Positions 44,284-54,079 are shown, counted from the first letter of the stretch. The stretch: 64,000 nt of DNA from Rhizobiales bacterium CCH10-E5 (GCA_001556125.1 LSIG01000125.1:5194-69193); one strand, 5' to 3'. Notes: a model not told the origin generated them from the letters alone. Translations and numbers: made by a program.

Positions 44284-45390
44284 ATGCATGACATCGACTG
44301 CCTGGTGATCGGGGCCGGCGTCGTCGGCCTCGCGACAGCGCGTGCGCTGGCGCTCGCCGGGCGCGAGGTCGTCATCGCGGAAGCCGCCGAGGGCATCGGC
44401 ACGCAGACCTCGGCGCGCAATAGCGAGGTCATCCATGCGGGAATCTATTATCCGCCGGGCTCGCTGAAGGCGAAGGTCTGCGTCGAGGGCCGCAAGCTTC
44501 TCTACGCCTATCTCCGCGAGCGCGGCCTGCCCCACAAGGCCTGCGGCAAGCTGATCGTCGCCACCAGCGCTTCGCAGAGGCCGGCGCTGGAGACGATCAT
44601 GACGCGGGCCCAAGCCTCCGGTGTCGACAGCCTGCGTTGGCTCGACGCGGCCGAAGCCAAGGCGCTGGAGCCGGAGGTGCGCTGCGAGATCGCGCTTTTG
44701 TCGCCAGAGACCGGCGTGGTCGACAGCCATGCTTTCATGCTGTCGCTGCTTGGCGAATGCGAGGCGGCGGGCGGGTCGCTCGCGCTCAACACGCCGATCG
44801 CCGGCTGGAGGCGCGAGGCGGACGGATTCAGCGTGGATTTCGGCGGCGCGGAGCCCGCGACCTATAGCGTCAGGACGATCGTGAATTCGGCCGGCCATGG
44901 CGCGCCGAAGCTGCTCGGCACGCTGGAGGGATTCCCATCCGAGCATGTGCCGGTGCAGCATTACGCCAAGGGCAATTACTTCGCGCTGCTGGGCAGGCAG
45001 CCCTTCTCGCATCTGGTCTATCCGGTGCCCGAGGCGGCGGGCTTAGGCATCCACGCCACCATCGACATGGGCGGGCGGGTCAAGTTCGGGCCGGATGTCG
45101 AATGGGTCGAGCACGACCAGGACCTCGTCGTCGATCTCGCGCGCGCCGACAAATTCTACGCCGCGATCCGGACCTATTGGCCGGCCCTGCCCGACGGCGC
45201 TCTCGTCGCCGATTATGCCGGCATCCGCCCGAAGCTGCATGCTTCGACGCAGCCGATGCCCGATTTCCGCATCGATGGGCCGGCCGTCCATGGTGTTGAC
45301 GGGCTGGTCAATCTGCTGGGGATCGAAAGCCCCGGCCTGACGAGTTCGCTGGCGATCGCGGAGCTGGTGGTGGAGCGGCTGCGGGCCTGA
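44284..45390 (+). CDS. FAD-dependent oxidoreductase, L-2-hydroxyglutarate oxidase-like
   Basis: 368 residues of the DAO family. The dinucleotide motif DCLVIGAGVVGLATARALAL opens the protein; further LhgO-type segments are TSARNSEVIHAGIYYPPGSL, VPVQHYAKGNYFAL and ADYAGIRPKLH. The C terminus GIESPGLTSSLAIAE completes the FAD site. It oxidises a 2-hydroxy or 2-amino acid, most likely L-2-hydroxyglutarate, delivering electrons to quinone or oxygen. It ends 5 bases before repeat copy 5. Confidence 0.82.
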   Translation: MHDIDCLVIGAGVVGLATARALALAGREVVIAEAAEGIGTQTSARNSEVIHAGIYYPPGSLKAKVCVEGRKLLYAYLRERGLPHKACGKLIVATSASQRPALETIMTRAQASGVDSLRWLDAAEAKALEPEVRCEIALLSPETGVVDSHAFMLSLLGECEAAGGSLALNTPIAGWRREADGFSVDFGGAEPATYSVRTIVNSAGHGAPKLLGTLEGFPSEHVPVQHYAKGNYFALLGRQPFSHLVYPVPEAAGLGIHATIDMGGRVKFGPDVEWVEHDQDLVVDLARADKFYAAIRTYWPALPDGALVADYAGIRPKLHASTQPMPDFRIDGPAVHGVDGLVNLLGIESPGLTSSLAIAELVVERLRA

Positions 45391-45394
45391 CGCC

Positions 45395-45505
45395 CGTCAT
45401 GCTCGGGCGAAGACCCGACCATCTCAGGCCGACGAGGCCGCCGTGCCGGCGCTGCATTCTGGAAGAGCTTCTTGGGTCTGCGGTTCGCTTCGCCCGAGAA
45501 TGACG
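45395..45505. repeat. Dispersed palindromic repeat, copy 5 (convergent gap)
   Basis: Outer CGTCATGCTCGGGCGAAGAC on the left and CGCTTCGCCCGAGAATGACG on the right. The right arm is the inverted form of the variant in copy 3. It nearly fills the 122-base spacer between the convergent oxidoreductase and aldolase stops, as copy 2 does. Confidence 0.85.
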
Positions 45506-45512
45506 CCGGCGG

Positions 45513-46157
45513 TCAGCCCCTCAGCGCCCTGAACGCCTCGCTCGCCTCTTTCGCGAGCTTCGTCACGCGCGCCCAATCGCCGGATGCAATGGCGTCGGCC
45601 GGCACCAGCCATGAGCCGCCGACGCAGATGACCTGCGGCAGGGCGAGGTAGCTCCCGAGGTTGTTCAGGCCGACGCCACCGGTCGGGCAGAAACGCATCT
45701 GCGGGAACGGGCCCGAGAGCGCCTTGAGCGCGGGCGGCCCGCCCGCTGTTTCCGCAGGGAAGAACTTCGCGACAATGCGGCCGGCGGCGACCGCGCGCAT
45801 GCAGTCCGACGCGGTGGCGACGCCCGGCAGCCAGGGCAGGCCGGCCGCCTTCAGCGCCTCGTCGACGGCTTCAGAAAAGCCGGGGCTGACCACGGCTTTT
45901 GCGCCGGCATCCTTGACCTGCCGGACCTGCGCCGGCGTTACGACCGTGCCGGCGACCGGCAGCGCGCCCGGGACAGATTTGGCGATGGCTTCCAGCGCGG
46001 CCAGTCCGGCCGGGCGGCGCAGCGTGACCTCGACGACGTCGATGCCGCCGGCGACGAGGGCGTGCGCCAGATCGATGGCGCGCGAGGCATCCTCGATCAC
46101 CACGACCGGAATCACGCCACAGGCTTCGAGGCGGGCAATCGCGGCGGTCTCGTCCAT
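45513..46157 (-). CDS. eda: 2-dehydro-3-deoxy-6-phosphogluconate aldolase
   Basis: Cleaves KDPG to pyruvate and glyceraldehyde 3-phosphate, the final step of the Entner-Doudoroff pathway. 214 residues, normal length. Schiff-base Lys131 is in IVAKFFPAE, the catalytic Glu43 is in VVEVTLRRP, and the phosphate loop is RFCPTGGVGLNN. It lies 39 bases after pgl on the same strand. It may also cleave KHG. Confidence 0.94.
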   Translation of the reverse strand: MDETAAIARLEACGVIPVVVIEDASRAIDLAHALVAGGIDVVEVTLRRPAGLAALEAIAKSVPGALPVAGTVVTPAQVRQVKDAGAKAVVSPGFSEAVDEALKAAGLPWLPGVATASDCMRAVAAGRIVAKFFPAETAGGPPALKALSGPFPQMRFCPTGGVGLNNLGSYLALPQVICVGGSWLVPADAIASGDWARVTKLAKEASEAFRALRG

Positions 46158-46196
46158 GGTCGGAGGCTTTCAATCGTTTGAACGGCTGCGGGCGGT

Positions 46197-46886
46197 CTAG
46201 CCGTTCGCCCAGTAGACGTCGAGGCCCTGCGGCCGGCCGAGGAGGAGATCGACAGGCAGCGGCGAGGCGCGATCCGGCGCGGCCTTCAGCACGGCCTCCT
46301 TCTGCGCGCCCGAGACCAGCAGGCTGGCCCAGCCCGCGCCTGCGAGACGCGCAGGAGACAGGGAGAGACGCGGCGGCAGGCCGGGCGGCGTGGCGATGCT
46401 GATGCCGCTATCGGGTTGCGCTTCAAAGCGCGCCTCCTCACCGGGGAACAGCGAGGCGATGTGCCCATCGGTGCCCATGCCGCTGACGACGAGATCCAGC
46501 GGCGGCTGGCTCGCGAGGTCGGAGGCGAGCGCGGCGGCGGCCGCCTCGATATCGCTGCCATGGTCATGGAAGGACAGGAATCGGACGCGCCCCTCGCGCA
46601 GCGGTGCGAAGTGGGTGCGGATCATGCGCTCGTTCGAGGCTTCGTCGTCGGCGGCAACGAAGCGCTCGTCAGTCGGCAGCAGCGTGACGTTCTCCCAGGC
46701 CATCTCGCGGGTGCCCAGCGCCGCCAGAAAGCGGGCCGGCGTCGTGCCGCCGGGCACGGCGAGCGACGCCCTGCCCTGCCCTGCCAGCAGCGCGCGCAGC
46801 CGGATGGCGACGGCCTCCGCCAGCGCCTCCGAGGCGTCGGCCAGGGTCGCGAAACGATGCCAGGCGACAGATCCTTGCGGCTGCAT
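46197..46886 (-). CDS. pgl: 6-phosphogluconolactonase
   Basis: Hydrolyses 6-phosphogluconolactone. 229 residues with SLAVPGGTTPARFLAAL, LLPTDERFVAADDEASN and VVSGMGTDGHIASLFPGEE, the three usual phosphate and lactone-binding segments. The ATG at 46886 shares a base with the zwf stop (TGATG), so translation is coupled; a GTG one codon earlier is possible. Confidence 0.94.
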   Translation of the reverse strand: MQPQGSVAWHRFATLADASEALAEAVAIRLRALLAGQGRASLAVPGGTTPARFLAALGTREMAWENVTLLPTDERFVAADDEASNERMIRTHFAPLREGRVRFLSFHDHGSDIEAAAAALASDLASQPPLDLVVSGMGTDGHIASLFPGEEARFEAQPDSGISIATPPGLPPRLSLSPARLAGAGWASLLVSGAQKEAVLKAAPDRASPLPVDLLLGRPQGLDVYWANG

Positions 46887-48388
46887 CACTCGAAGTCCGG
46901 ATCGGCCCAGGAGCGGCCCTCGCGCTCGATCAGGCCGATGGCCTGGGACGGCCCCCAGGAGCCGGCGGCGTAACGATGCGGGTGGGGCGAATAATCCTGC
47001 CAGCCGGCGATGATCGGATCGACCCAGCGCCAGGCCTGCTCGACCTCGTCGCGATGCATGAACAGCGTCTGGTCGCCGCGGATGACGTCCGTCAGAAGGC
47101 GCTCATAGGCGTCGGGCGTGCGCTCGTCGAAGGCGGTGGAATAGCGCAGGTCGAGCTGGCGCGGCACGATCTTCAGCCGGCCCGAGCCCGGCACCTTCAT
47201 CATCAGCTGGAGCTGGACGCCGTCATTGGGCTGGAGGCGGATCAGCAGGCGATTGGCGTAGAGCTTGTCACACGATCCGCCGCCAAAGATCGAGTGCGGC
47301 ACCGGCTTGAAGGTGACGACGATCTCCGAATAACGCTGCGCCATGCGCTTGCCGGTGCGCAGATAGATCGGCACGCCGGCCCATCGCCAGTTGTCGAGTT
47401 CGCAGCGGAGCGCGACGAAGGTCTCGGTGTTGCTGAGATGGCCGAGTTCGTCGGCATAGCCGCGCACGCGCTGGCCGTCGATCTGGCCGGTTCCGTACTG
47501 GCCCCGGACCGTGTAGCGCTCGACGTCGGGGCCGACGATGGGCCGCAGCGCCTTCAGCACCTTGATCTTCTCGTCGCGCACGGCGCCGGCCTCGAGCAGG
47601 TTGGGCGGCTCGATGGCGAAGAGAGTGAGCAACTGCATGAGATGGTTCTGGACCATGTCGCGCATCTGCCCAGCCTTGTCGTAGTAGCCGGCGCGGCTTT
47701 CGAGCCCCACCGTCTCGGCCACCGTGATCTGGACATGGTCGATGTCGCGGCCGGTCCAGGAGCGCTCGAACAGCGTGTTGGCGAAGCGCAGCACCAGAAG
47801 GTTCTGGACCGTCTCCTTCCCGAGATAATGGTCGATCCGGTAGGTCCGGTCCTCCGGCAGGATGCGCGCGACGGCGTCGTTGATCTCGCGCGCGGAGGCG
47901 AGATCGCGCCCCAGCGGCTTCTCGAGGATGACGCGCGAGGTCGGCGTCAGGATGTCGGCGGCGGCGAGGTTCTCGCAGATCGGGATGAAGAGGTCGGGCG
48001 GCGTCGAGAGGTAGAAGGAGCGAACGCGGCCATCGTCACCGAGCGCCTTCTTGAGCGCCTTGTAGGTCTCCGGCTTCACGGCATCGAGAAGCACGATGGT
48101 GAGGCGCTGCTGGAAGGCATGGATGTGATCGGGGGAGAGCCCCTCCTCCTTCAGTCGCTTGGCGATCTGCTTCGGCAGACCATCGACATCCTCCTGCTTG
48201 CGGACGATGCAGAGAATGCGGCTCTCGTCGGGAAGAACGCCTTCGCGGCTGCGCTGCGCCAGCGCCGGGAAGAGCTTGCGCAGGGCAAGGTCGCCGCCCG
48301 CGCCGAAGATCACCAGGTCGAAGGCGGGCACGGGCGTGCGCTCGGGAATGGTTTCGGGCCGCAGCGTGCGGCCGGCAATGGCGTCCAT
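46886..48388 (-). CDS. zwf: Glucose-6-phosphate 1-dehydrogenase
   Basis: Oxidises glucose 6-phosphate with NADP, entry to the pentose-phosphate and Entner-Doudoroff routes. 500 residues. Cofactor loop LVIFGAGGDLALRKLFPAL (Gly in place of the more usual Ser), the catalytic motif YRIDHYLGKE near residue 183, and the C-terminal substrate region FDERTPDAYERLLTDVIRGD. Start ATG 48388. First gene of zwf-pgl-eda. Confidence 0.95.
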   Translation of the reverse strand: MDAIAGRTLRPETIPERTPVPAFDLVIFGAGGDLALRKLFPALAQRSREGVLPDESRILCIVRKQEDVDGLPKQIAKRLKEEGLSPDHIHAFQQRLTIVLLDAVKPETYKALKKALGDDGRVRSFYLSTPPDLFIPICENLAAADILTPTSRVILEKPLGRDLASAREINDAVARILPEDRTYRIDHYLGKETVQNLLVLRFANTLFERSWTGRDIDHVQITVAETVGLESRAGYYDKAGQMRDMVQNHLMQLLTLFAIEPPNLLEAGAVRDEKIKVLKALRPIVGPDVERYTVRGQYGTGQIDGQRVRGYADELGHLSNTETFVALRCELDNWRWAGVPIYLRTGKRMAQRYSEIVVTFKPVPHSIFGGGSCDKLYANRLLIRLQPNDGVQLQLMMKVPGSGRLKIVPRQLDLRYSTAFDERTPDAYERLLTDVIRGDQTLFMHRDEVEQAWRWVDPIIAGWQDYSPHPHRYAAGSWGPSQAIGLIEREGRSWADPDFE

Positions 48389-48512
48389 GGGTCAGTCGTC
48401 TCCGTGCCCGTCCGCGAATCCAGCGCGGCGTCCGAGTGGACGGCGGGCGTGCGACGAGAATGAGACCAAGCGCCGCGATTGCCAAACGCTCAGAGCGCAG
48501 GGCGGCCGGCCG

Positions 48513-49265
48513 TCAACCGCGGCGGAAGCCCTCGCTGGCGGTCAAGAGCTGCCGGGCATAGTCCGTCTGCGGGTTGCGGGCCGCGAGCGTGCCCGCCGTC
48601 ATCTCCTCGACGCCGCGGCCGAACTGCATCACCAGCAGCCGCTCGCACATATGGCCGACGACGGCGAGATCGTGGCTGACGAGGATATAGGTCAGCTTGC
48701 GCTCGTGGCGCAGCGCCTGCAGCAGGTTCAGCACCTCGGCCTGGATCGAGACGTCGAGCGCCGAGGTCGGCTCGTCGAGCAGCAGGATCGAGGGCTCGAG
48801 CACGAGCGCGCGCGCGATCGCGACGCGCTGGCGCTGGCCGCCGGAGAGCTGGTGCGGGTAACGGAAGCGGAATGAGGACGGCAGGCCGACCTCCGACATC
48901 GCCCGCCCGATCCGCGTCTCGGCATCGCCGATGCCGTGGATGGCGAGCGGCTCGGCCAGCGTGTCATCGACCGTCTTCTTGGGATGGAGCGAGCCGTAGG
49001 GGTCCTGGAAGACCATCTGGACGGCGCGGTAGAAGGCCTTGTCGCGGATCTTCGGCTGGGTCTGGCCGGTGATCTCGACGGTGCCGCTCCAGTCCCGGTT
49101 CAGCCCCGAGAGCACGCGCAGCACGGTCGACTTTCCCGAGCCGGACTCGCCGACGATGCCGTAGCTCTCGCCGGAGGCGACCGCGAAGGAGAGGTCCTTC
49201 ACGACGTGCGAGTCGCCGAAGGAGACGTTGAGGTTTTCGACGCGGATGGCGGGTTGCGTGGTCAT
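48513..49265 (-). CDS. Peptide-type ABC importer 2, ATP-binding subunit F (short form)
   Basis: 250 residues. Walker A GESGSGKSTVLRV, signature HQLSGGQRQRVAIARAL, Walker B ILLLDEPTSALDVS. It stops without the cysteine-bearing C-terminal oligopeptide domain found in importer 1, so it belongs to the shorter NikE/DppF-like set. Last gene of importer 2. Substrate unknown. Confidence 0.92.
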   Translation of the reverse strand: MTTQPAIRVENLNVSFGDSHVVKDLSFAVASGESYGIVGESGSGKSTVLRVLSGLNRDWSGTVEITGQTQPKIRDKAFYRAVQMVFQDPYGSLHPKKTVDDTLAEPLAIHGIGDAETRIGRAMSEVGLPSSFRFRYPHQLSGGQRQRVAIARALVLEPSILLLDEPTSALDVSIQAEVLNLLQALRHERKLTYILVSHDLAVVGHMCERLLVMQFGRGVEEMTAGTLAARNPQTDYARQLLTASEGFRRG

Positions 49266-49296
49266 TCAGATGTTCCGGGGTCGGCAGCCGCACCGC

Positions 49297-49388
49297 CGTC
49301 ATGCTCGCCCTCGTGGCGAGCATCCACGTCTTGGTCATAGTGCTCGGCGCAGAGAGGCGTGGATGGTCGGGACAAGCCCGACCATGAC
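49297..49388. repeat. Dispersed palindromic repeat, copy 6 (between two ATPase genes)
   Basis: Outer CGTCATGCTCGCCCTCGTGG on the left and GGTCGGGACAAGCCCGACC with ATGACGG on the right, with a nested CATCCACGTCTT / GAGGCGTGGATG stem related to copy 4. It lies inside the importer 2 operon, in the 154-base spacer between the two ATPase genes. Confidence 0.87.
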
Positions 49389-49419
49389 GGGAGAGGCAAG
49401 GCGCTGAACGCGACGACCC

Positions 49420-50271
49420 TCATGCCAGCCATGCCGGGTCGCGCTGGAGGGTCGACAGCTTCGCGCGCGGATGGTCGAGATCGGGCAGACAGCCGAGCAG
49501 GCCGAGCGTGTAGGGGTGGCGCCGGGCGCGGGCGGACTCATCGGCGAGTTCGGCCGCCGGCAGCGTCTCCATCGCCTTGCCGCCATACATGACGATGACG
49601 CGGTCGCAGAAGGACTGCACCAGATGCAGGTCGTGGCTGATGAAGATCAGCCCCATGCCGCGCTGGGTGACGAGATCGTCGAGGATCTTCAGGATCTGCA
49701 GTTGCACGGTGACGTCGAGCGCCGAAGTCGGCTCGTCGGCGATCAGGATGTCGGGCTCGGCGATCAGCATCATCGCGATCATCACGCGCTGGCCCATGCC
49801 GCCCGAGACCTCGTGCGGGTAGAGGTCGTAGACGCGGCCCGGCTCGCGGATCTGGACCTGCTCCAGCATGGCGAGCGAGCGTTCCTTCGCCTCGCGGGCG
49901 CTGGCCTTGTGGTGGACGCGATAGGCCTCGGCGATCTGGTCGCCGACGGTGCGGACGGGATTGAGCGAGAATTTCGGGTCCTGCATCACCATCGAGATGC
50001 GGCGGCCGCGCAGCTTGCGGCGCTCGCGCTTGTCCATGGTGAGGAGATCCTGCCCGCGAAAGACCATGCGGTCCGCCGTGACGATTCCGGGCGGCGGAAT
50101 CAGGTCGAGGATGGCGCGCCCGGTCATCGACTTGCCGGAGCCGGACTCGCCGACGATGCCGAGCCGCTCGCGGCCGAGCGTGAAGGAGAGCCCGCGCACG
50201 GCGTGGACGATGCCGGTCGGCGTGTGGAAATCGACGCGCAGATTGTCGAGTTCGAGGAGGGGCTGGTCCAT
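49420..50271 (-). CDS. Peptide-type ABC importer 2, ATP-binding subunit D
   Basis: 283 residues. Walker A GESGSGKSMTGRAI, signature HEVSGGMGQRVMIAMML (a Gly in place of the usual Arg in the signature region), Walker B ILIADEPTSALDVT. The C-terminal oligopeptide domain is cut short, ending after HPYTLGLLGCLPDL and a short tail. The ATG at 50271 lies just after the permease stop; longer frames run antisense to sense within the permease gene. Confidence 0.9.
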   Translation of the reverse strand: MDQPLLELDNLRVDFHTPTGIVHAVRGLSFTLGRERLGIVGESGSGKSMTGRAILDLIPPPGIVTADRMVFRGQDLLTMDKRERRKLRGRRISMVMQDPKFSLNPVRTVGDQIAEAYRVHHKASAREAKERSLAMLEQVQIREPGRVYDLYPHEVSGGMGQRVMIAMMLIAEPDILIADEPTSALDVTVQLQILKILDDLVTQRGMGLIFISHDLHLVQSFCDRVIVMYGGKAMETLPAAELADESARARRHPYTLGLLGCLPDLDHPRAKLSTLQRDPAWLA

Positions 50272-50276
50272 CTCGC

Positions 50277-51167
50277 TCACCTCGCATCCATGACGTCGCG
50301 CAGGCCGTCGCCGAGCAGGTTGAAGCCGAGCGCGACGATGCAGATGGCGATGCCGGGGAAGGTCGCGACCCACCACTGGTCGAAGATCTGCTCGCGGCCG
50401 GCCGAGATCATCGCGCCCCATTCGGGGATCGGCGGCTGGGCGCCGAGCCCGAGGAAACCGAGGCCGGCAGCGATGAGGATGACGCCCGCCATGTCGAGCG
50501 TGGTGCGCACGATCAGCGAGGGCAGACAGAGCGGCACGACATGCTTCCAGACGATGCGCCATTGCGAGGCGCCCTGCAGGCGGATCGCGGCGATGTAGTC
50601 CTGCTGGCGGATGATCAGCGTCTCGGCGCGGGCGACGCGGGCATAAGGAGGCCAGGCAGTGATCGCGATGGCGATGACCGCATTCTCCAGGCCGGGGCCG
50701 AGCGCCGCGACGAAGGCGAGCGCCAGCACCAGCCGCGGAAAGGCCAGAAAGACGTCGGTCATGCGCATCAGCGCCCGGTCGACCCAGCCGCCGAGATAGC
50801 CCGAGGCCGCGCCGATGAGCAGGCCGATCGGCCCGACCGAGACGACGACGAGCAGCACGATCACCAGCGTGACGCGGGTGCCGTAGACGATGCGGCTGAA
50901 GATGTCGCGGCCGAGCGAGTCTGTGCCAAAAAAGTTGGTGCCCGAGGGCGGCAGCAGGCGGCGGTCGAGATTCTGTGCCAGCGGGTCGGCGGTGGCGATC
51001 AGCGGCGCGAAGGCCGCAACCAGCAGCAGTGCGACGATGATGCCGAGCCCGACCATGGCGAGCCGGTTGCGCCGGAAGGCGAGCCATTTCCGGTACATCT
51101 GCCCGAGCCGCGCCTGGCGGCGGGAGGACGGCGAGTCGGTGAGGAGATAGTCGGTCCAGGTGGTCAT
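50277..51167 (-). CDS. Peptide-type ABC importer 2, permease C
   Basis: 296 residues, DppC-like. N-terminal helix AMVGLGIIVALLLVAAFAPL, the conserved FFGTDSLGRDIFSRIVYGTR and the EAA loop AIRLQGASQWRIVWKHVVP. It follows permease B by 7 bases. Confidence 0.93.
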   Translation of the reverse strand: MTTWTDYLLTDSPSSRRQARLGQMYRKWLAFRRNRLAMVGLGIIVALLLVAAFAPLIATADPLAQNLDRRLLPPSGTNFFGTDSLGRDIFSRIVYGTRVTLVIVLLVVVSVGPIGLLIGAASGYLGGWVDRALMRMTDVFLAFPRLVLALAFVAALGPGLENAVIAIAITAWPPYARVARAETLIIRQQDYIAAIRLQGASQWRIVWKHVVPLCLPSLIVRTTLDMAGVILIAAGLGFLGLGAQPPIPEWGAMISAGREQIFDQWWVATFPGIAICIVALGFNLLGDGLRDVMDAR

Positions 51168-51174
51168 GCCGGCC

Positions 51175-52239
<1,065 letters not shown>

Positions 52240-52297
52240 CGTCGTTCTTCCGTGTTCGGCTCCGGCGAGGCAGGTGCGCCCCGGACCGGAAGCAAAA

Positions 52298-52329
52298 GCC
52301 CCGCCGCGGCCGGTCGGCCGAGGCGGGGC
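52298..52329 (-). terminator. Strong hairpin with U-tract between binding protein and permease genes (attenuator)
   Basis: GCCCCGCC (52298-52305) pairs with GGCGGGGC (52322-52329), and inner CGGCC pairs with GGCCG across a single mismatch around GGTC. On the minus strand TTTTGCTTCC follows. It is 17 bases past the binding-protein stop. It should end most transcripts there and let a fraction continue, giving more binding protein than transporter. Confidence 0.75.
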
Positions 52330-52345
52330 GTGTCGTGAGAGGCGC

Positions 52346-53950
52346 TCAGTTCTTGGCGATCGGCGCGTAGAAATTCGTGTCCGAGCTCGGCCCGATGACC
52401 CAGTTCTTGACGTTCTTGCGCTCGGCCGAGACCTCGACCTGCTGGAACATGATCACGAAGGGCGAGACCTTCTGGTGCTCGCGCTGCAGATCGCCATAGA
52501 CGGCGGCGCGCTTGGCGGCGTCCTGCTCGAGCACATTGGCCTGAGTGGTCTTGGTCATCTCGGGGATGTCCCAGGCGTTGCGCCAGGCCAGCGTCTTCGA
52601 CTTCGCGTCCTCGTTGTTGTTCTCGTTGATGGCGAAGGTTTCCGCATTGGTGTGCGGGTCGAGATAGTCCGGGCCCCACTGGCCGATATAGATATCGTGG
52701 GTGCGGGCGCGGTACTTGGTCAGCGTCTGCTTGCCGTCGCCCGGGATCAGCTCGAGCTTGATGCCGGCCTGACCCCAGGTCGACTGGATCGCCTGAGCGA
52801 TGTCGGTGATCGGGCTGACGGACCGGACATCCATCGTGACGGAGAAGCCGTTCGGCAGACCGGCCTTGGCGAGCAGTTCCTTCGCCTTGGCGGGGTTGAA
52901 CGTGTAGGGCTTGTCGTCGATCGCGCCGAGAAAGCCCTTGGGCAGGAAGGACTGGTGCGCCTTGTAGGTGCCCTCGACGATGTTGCGCTCGATCGAGGCA
53001 TAGTCGACGAGGTACTTGAGCGCCTCGCGGACCTCCGGCTTGGCGAAGTTCGGGTTCTTCGTGTTCAGGCCGAGATAGAGAATGTAGCCCTTGTCGCCCT
53101 GGACGAGCTCGATGTCCTTGTTGGCCTTGACCGCCGTCAGCTGGTCCTTGGACAGGTTGCGGGCGATGTCGATGTCGCCCTTCTCGAGCAGTAGGCGCTG
53201 CGAGGCCGGCTCGGCGACATGGCGCACGATGATGCGCTTGTTCTTCGGTGCGCCCTTGTACCAGGACTCGTTGGCATCGAGCGCATACTGCTCATTGGGA
53301 CGATAGGCGCGGACCTTGTAGGCGCCGGAGCCGGCCGAGTTCTGCTTCAGCCAGCCATTGCCCCAGTCGCCATCCTTCTCATTGGCCTTGACCAGCTTGC
53401 TGTCGACGATCGAGGCGACGCCGGAGGTCAGGCAGTTGAGGAAGAAGGTCGGGGCGAATGGCTTGGAGACGGTGATGACGAGGGTGGAATCGTCGGTCGC
53501 CTTCACCTTCTCGGTGACGTTGTCCTTGGTGAAGCCGAACTGGGCCAGGATGAAACCGGGCGACTTGTTCAGCGTCACCGCGCGCTGGAAGGAATAGACC
53601 ACGTCGGCCGCCGTCAGCGGGTTGCCCGAGTGGAACTTCACGCCGGGCCGCAGCTTGAAGGTGTAGGTCAGATTGTCGGGCGTGACGCTCCAGCTCTGGG
53701 CGAGTTCGGGGACGAGCTCGTTGTTCTTGGCGAGGTCGACGCCCATCAGCTTGTCGTAGAGGTTGGTCACGACCTCGACGCCGGAGAATTCGAACGCCTC
53801 GGCCGGATCGAGCGAGATGATGTCGTCGATCTGCTTGGCCATGACCACCGTGTCCTTCGGGGTCTGGGCCAGGGCCACGGTGGTCTGGGCGGTCGTCGCC
53901 AGCAAGGCCGTGAAGGCCGACGCCACCATCAATTTCGCAACGTGACGCAT
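52346..53950 (-). CDS. Peptide-type ABC importer 2, periplasmic binding protein (family 5)
   Basis: 534 residues with signal peptide (VAKLMVASAFTALLATTAQT, cleavage near ALAQT). Family 5 features are PELAQSWSVTPDNLTYTFKL, RPGVKFHSGNPLTAADVVYS and GWLKQNSAGSGAYKVRAYRP. The ATG at 53950 has GGGGA just upstream; an ATG at 53962 is also in frame. Likely binds peptides or related amines; substrate unknown. Confidence 0.92.
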   Translation of the reverse strand: MRHVAKLMVASAFTALLATTAQTTVALAQTPKDTVVMAKQIDDIISLDPAEAFEFSGVEVVTNLYDKLMGVDLAKNNELVPELAQSWSVTPDNLTYTFKLRPGVKFHSGNPLTAADVVYSFQRAVTLNKSPGFILAQFGFTKDNVTEKVKATDDSTLVITVSKPFAPTFFLNCLTSGVASIVDSKLVKANEKDGDWGNGWLKQNSAGSGAYKVRAYRPNEQYALDANESWYKGAPKNKRIIVRHVAEPASQRLLLEKGDIDIARNLSKDQLTAVKANKDIELVQGDKGYILYLGLNTKNPNFAKPEVREALKYLVDYASIERNIVEGTYKAHQSFLPKGFLGAIDDKPYTFNPAKAKELLAKAGLPNGFSVTMDVRSVSPITDIAQAIQSTWGQAGIKLELIPGDGKQTLTKYRARTHDIYIGQWGPDYLDPHTNAETFAINENNNEDAKSKTLAWRNAWDIPEMTKTTQANVLEQDAAKRAAVYGDLQREHQKVSPFVIMFQQVEVSAERKNVKNWVIGPSSDTNFYAPIAKN

Positions 53951-54062
53951 CGCATTCCCCATCGGTTCGGATTGTCGGCCGCGCTCCGGCGGCCATTGGC
54001 GTGAATGTGGAACCAGTTGGCGGCTTCTGTCCAGCAGGACGAGGCGCATGTCCAGATGTTGC

Positions 54063-54079
54063 TGCACAGTTCTTGTGCA
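54063..54079. promoter_or_regulatory. TGCACA-N5-TGTGCA dyad upstream of importer 2
   Basis: Perfect inverted repeat TGCACA-GTTCT-TGTGCA, 113-129 bases upstream of the binding-protein ATG and 119 bases upstream of the diverging transglutaminase gene. Its outer five bases on each side equal the NtrC enhancer pattern TGCAC-N7-GTGCA. A weak -24/-12-like sequence lies near 53981-53995 on the minus strand. Confidence 0.4.

Noticed and set aside
48389..48512. HexR-type operator upstream of zwf
   Set aside because: No HexR-like palindrome was seen; only a short CGTCC-GAGT-GGACG dyad is present, too weak to assign.
49420..51087. A 555-codon frame joining permease C antisense-like sequence to the importer 2 ATPase
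   Set aside because: Its first half is an out-of-frame reading of the permease gene. The ATPase begins at the ATG at 50271 with a normal N terminus.
53970..53995. Sigma-54 promoter for importer 2
   Set aside because: TGGC and GC are spaced correctly (TGGCCGCCGGAGCGC), but the other consensus positions fail. In such GC-rich DNA this can occur by chance, so it was not listed as a feature.
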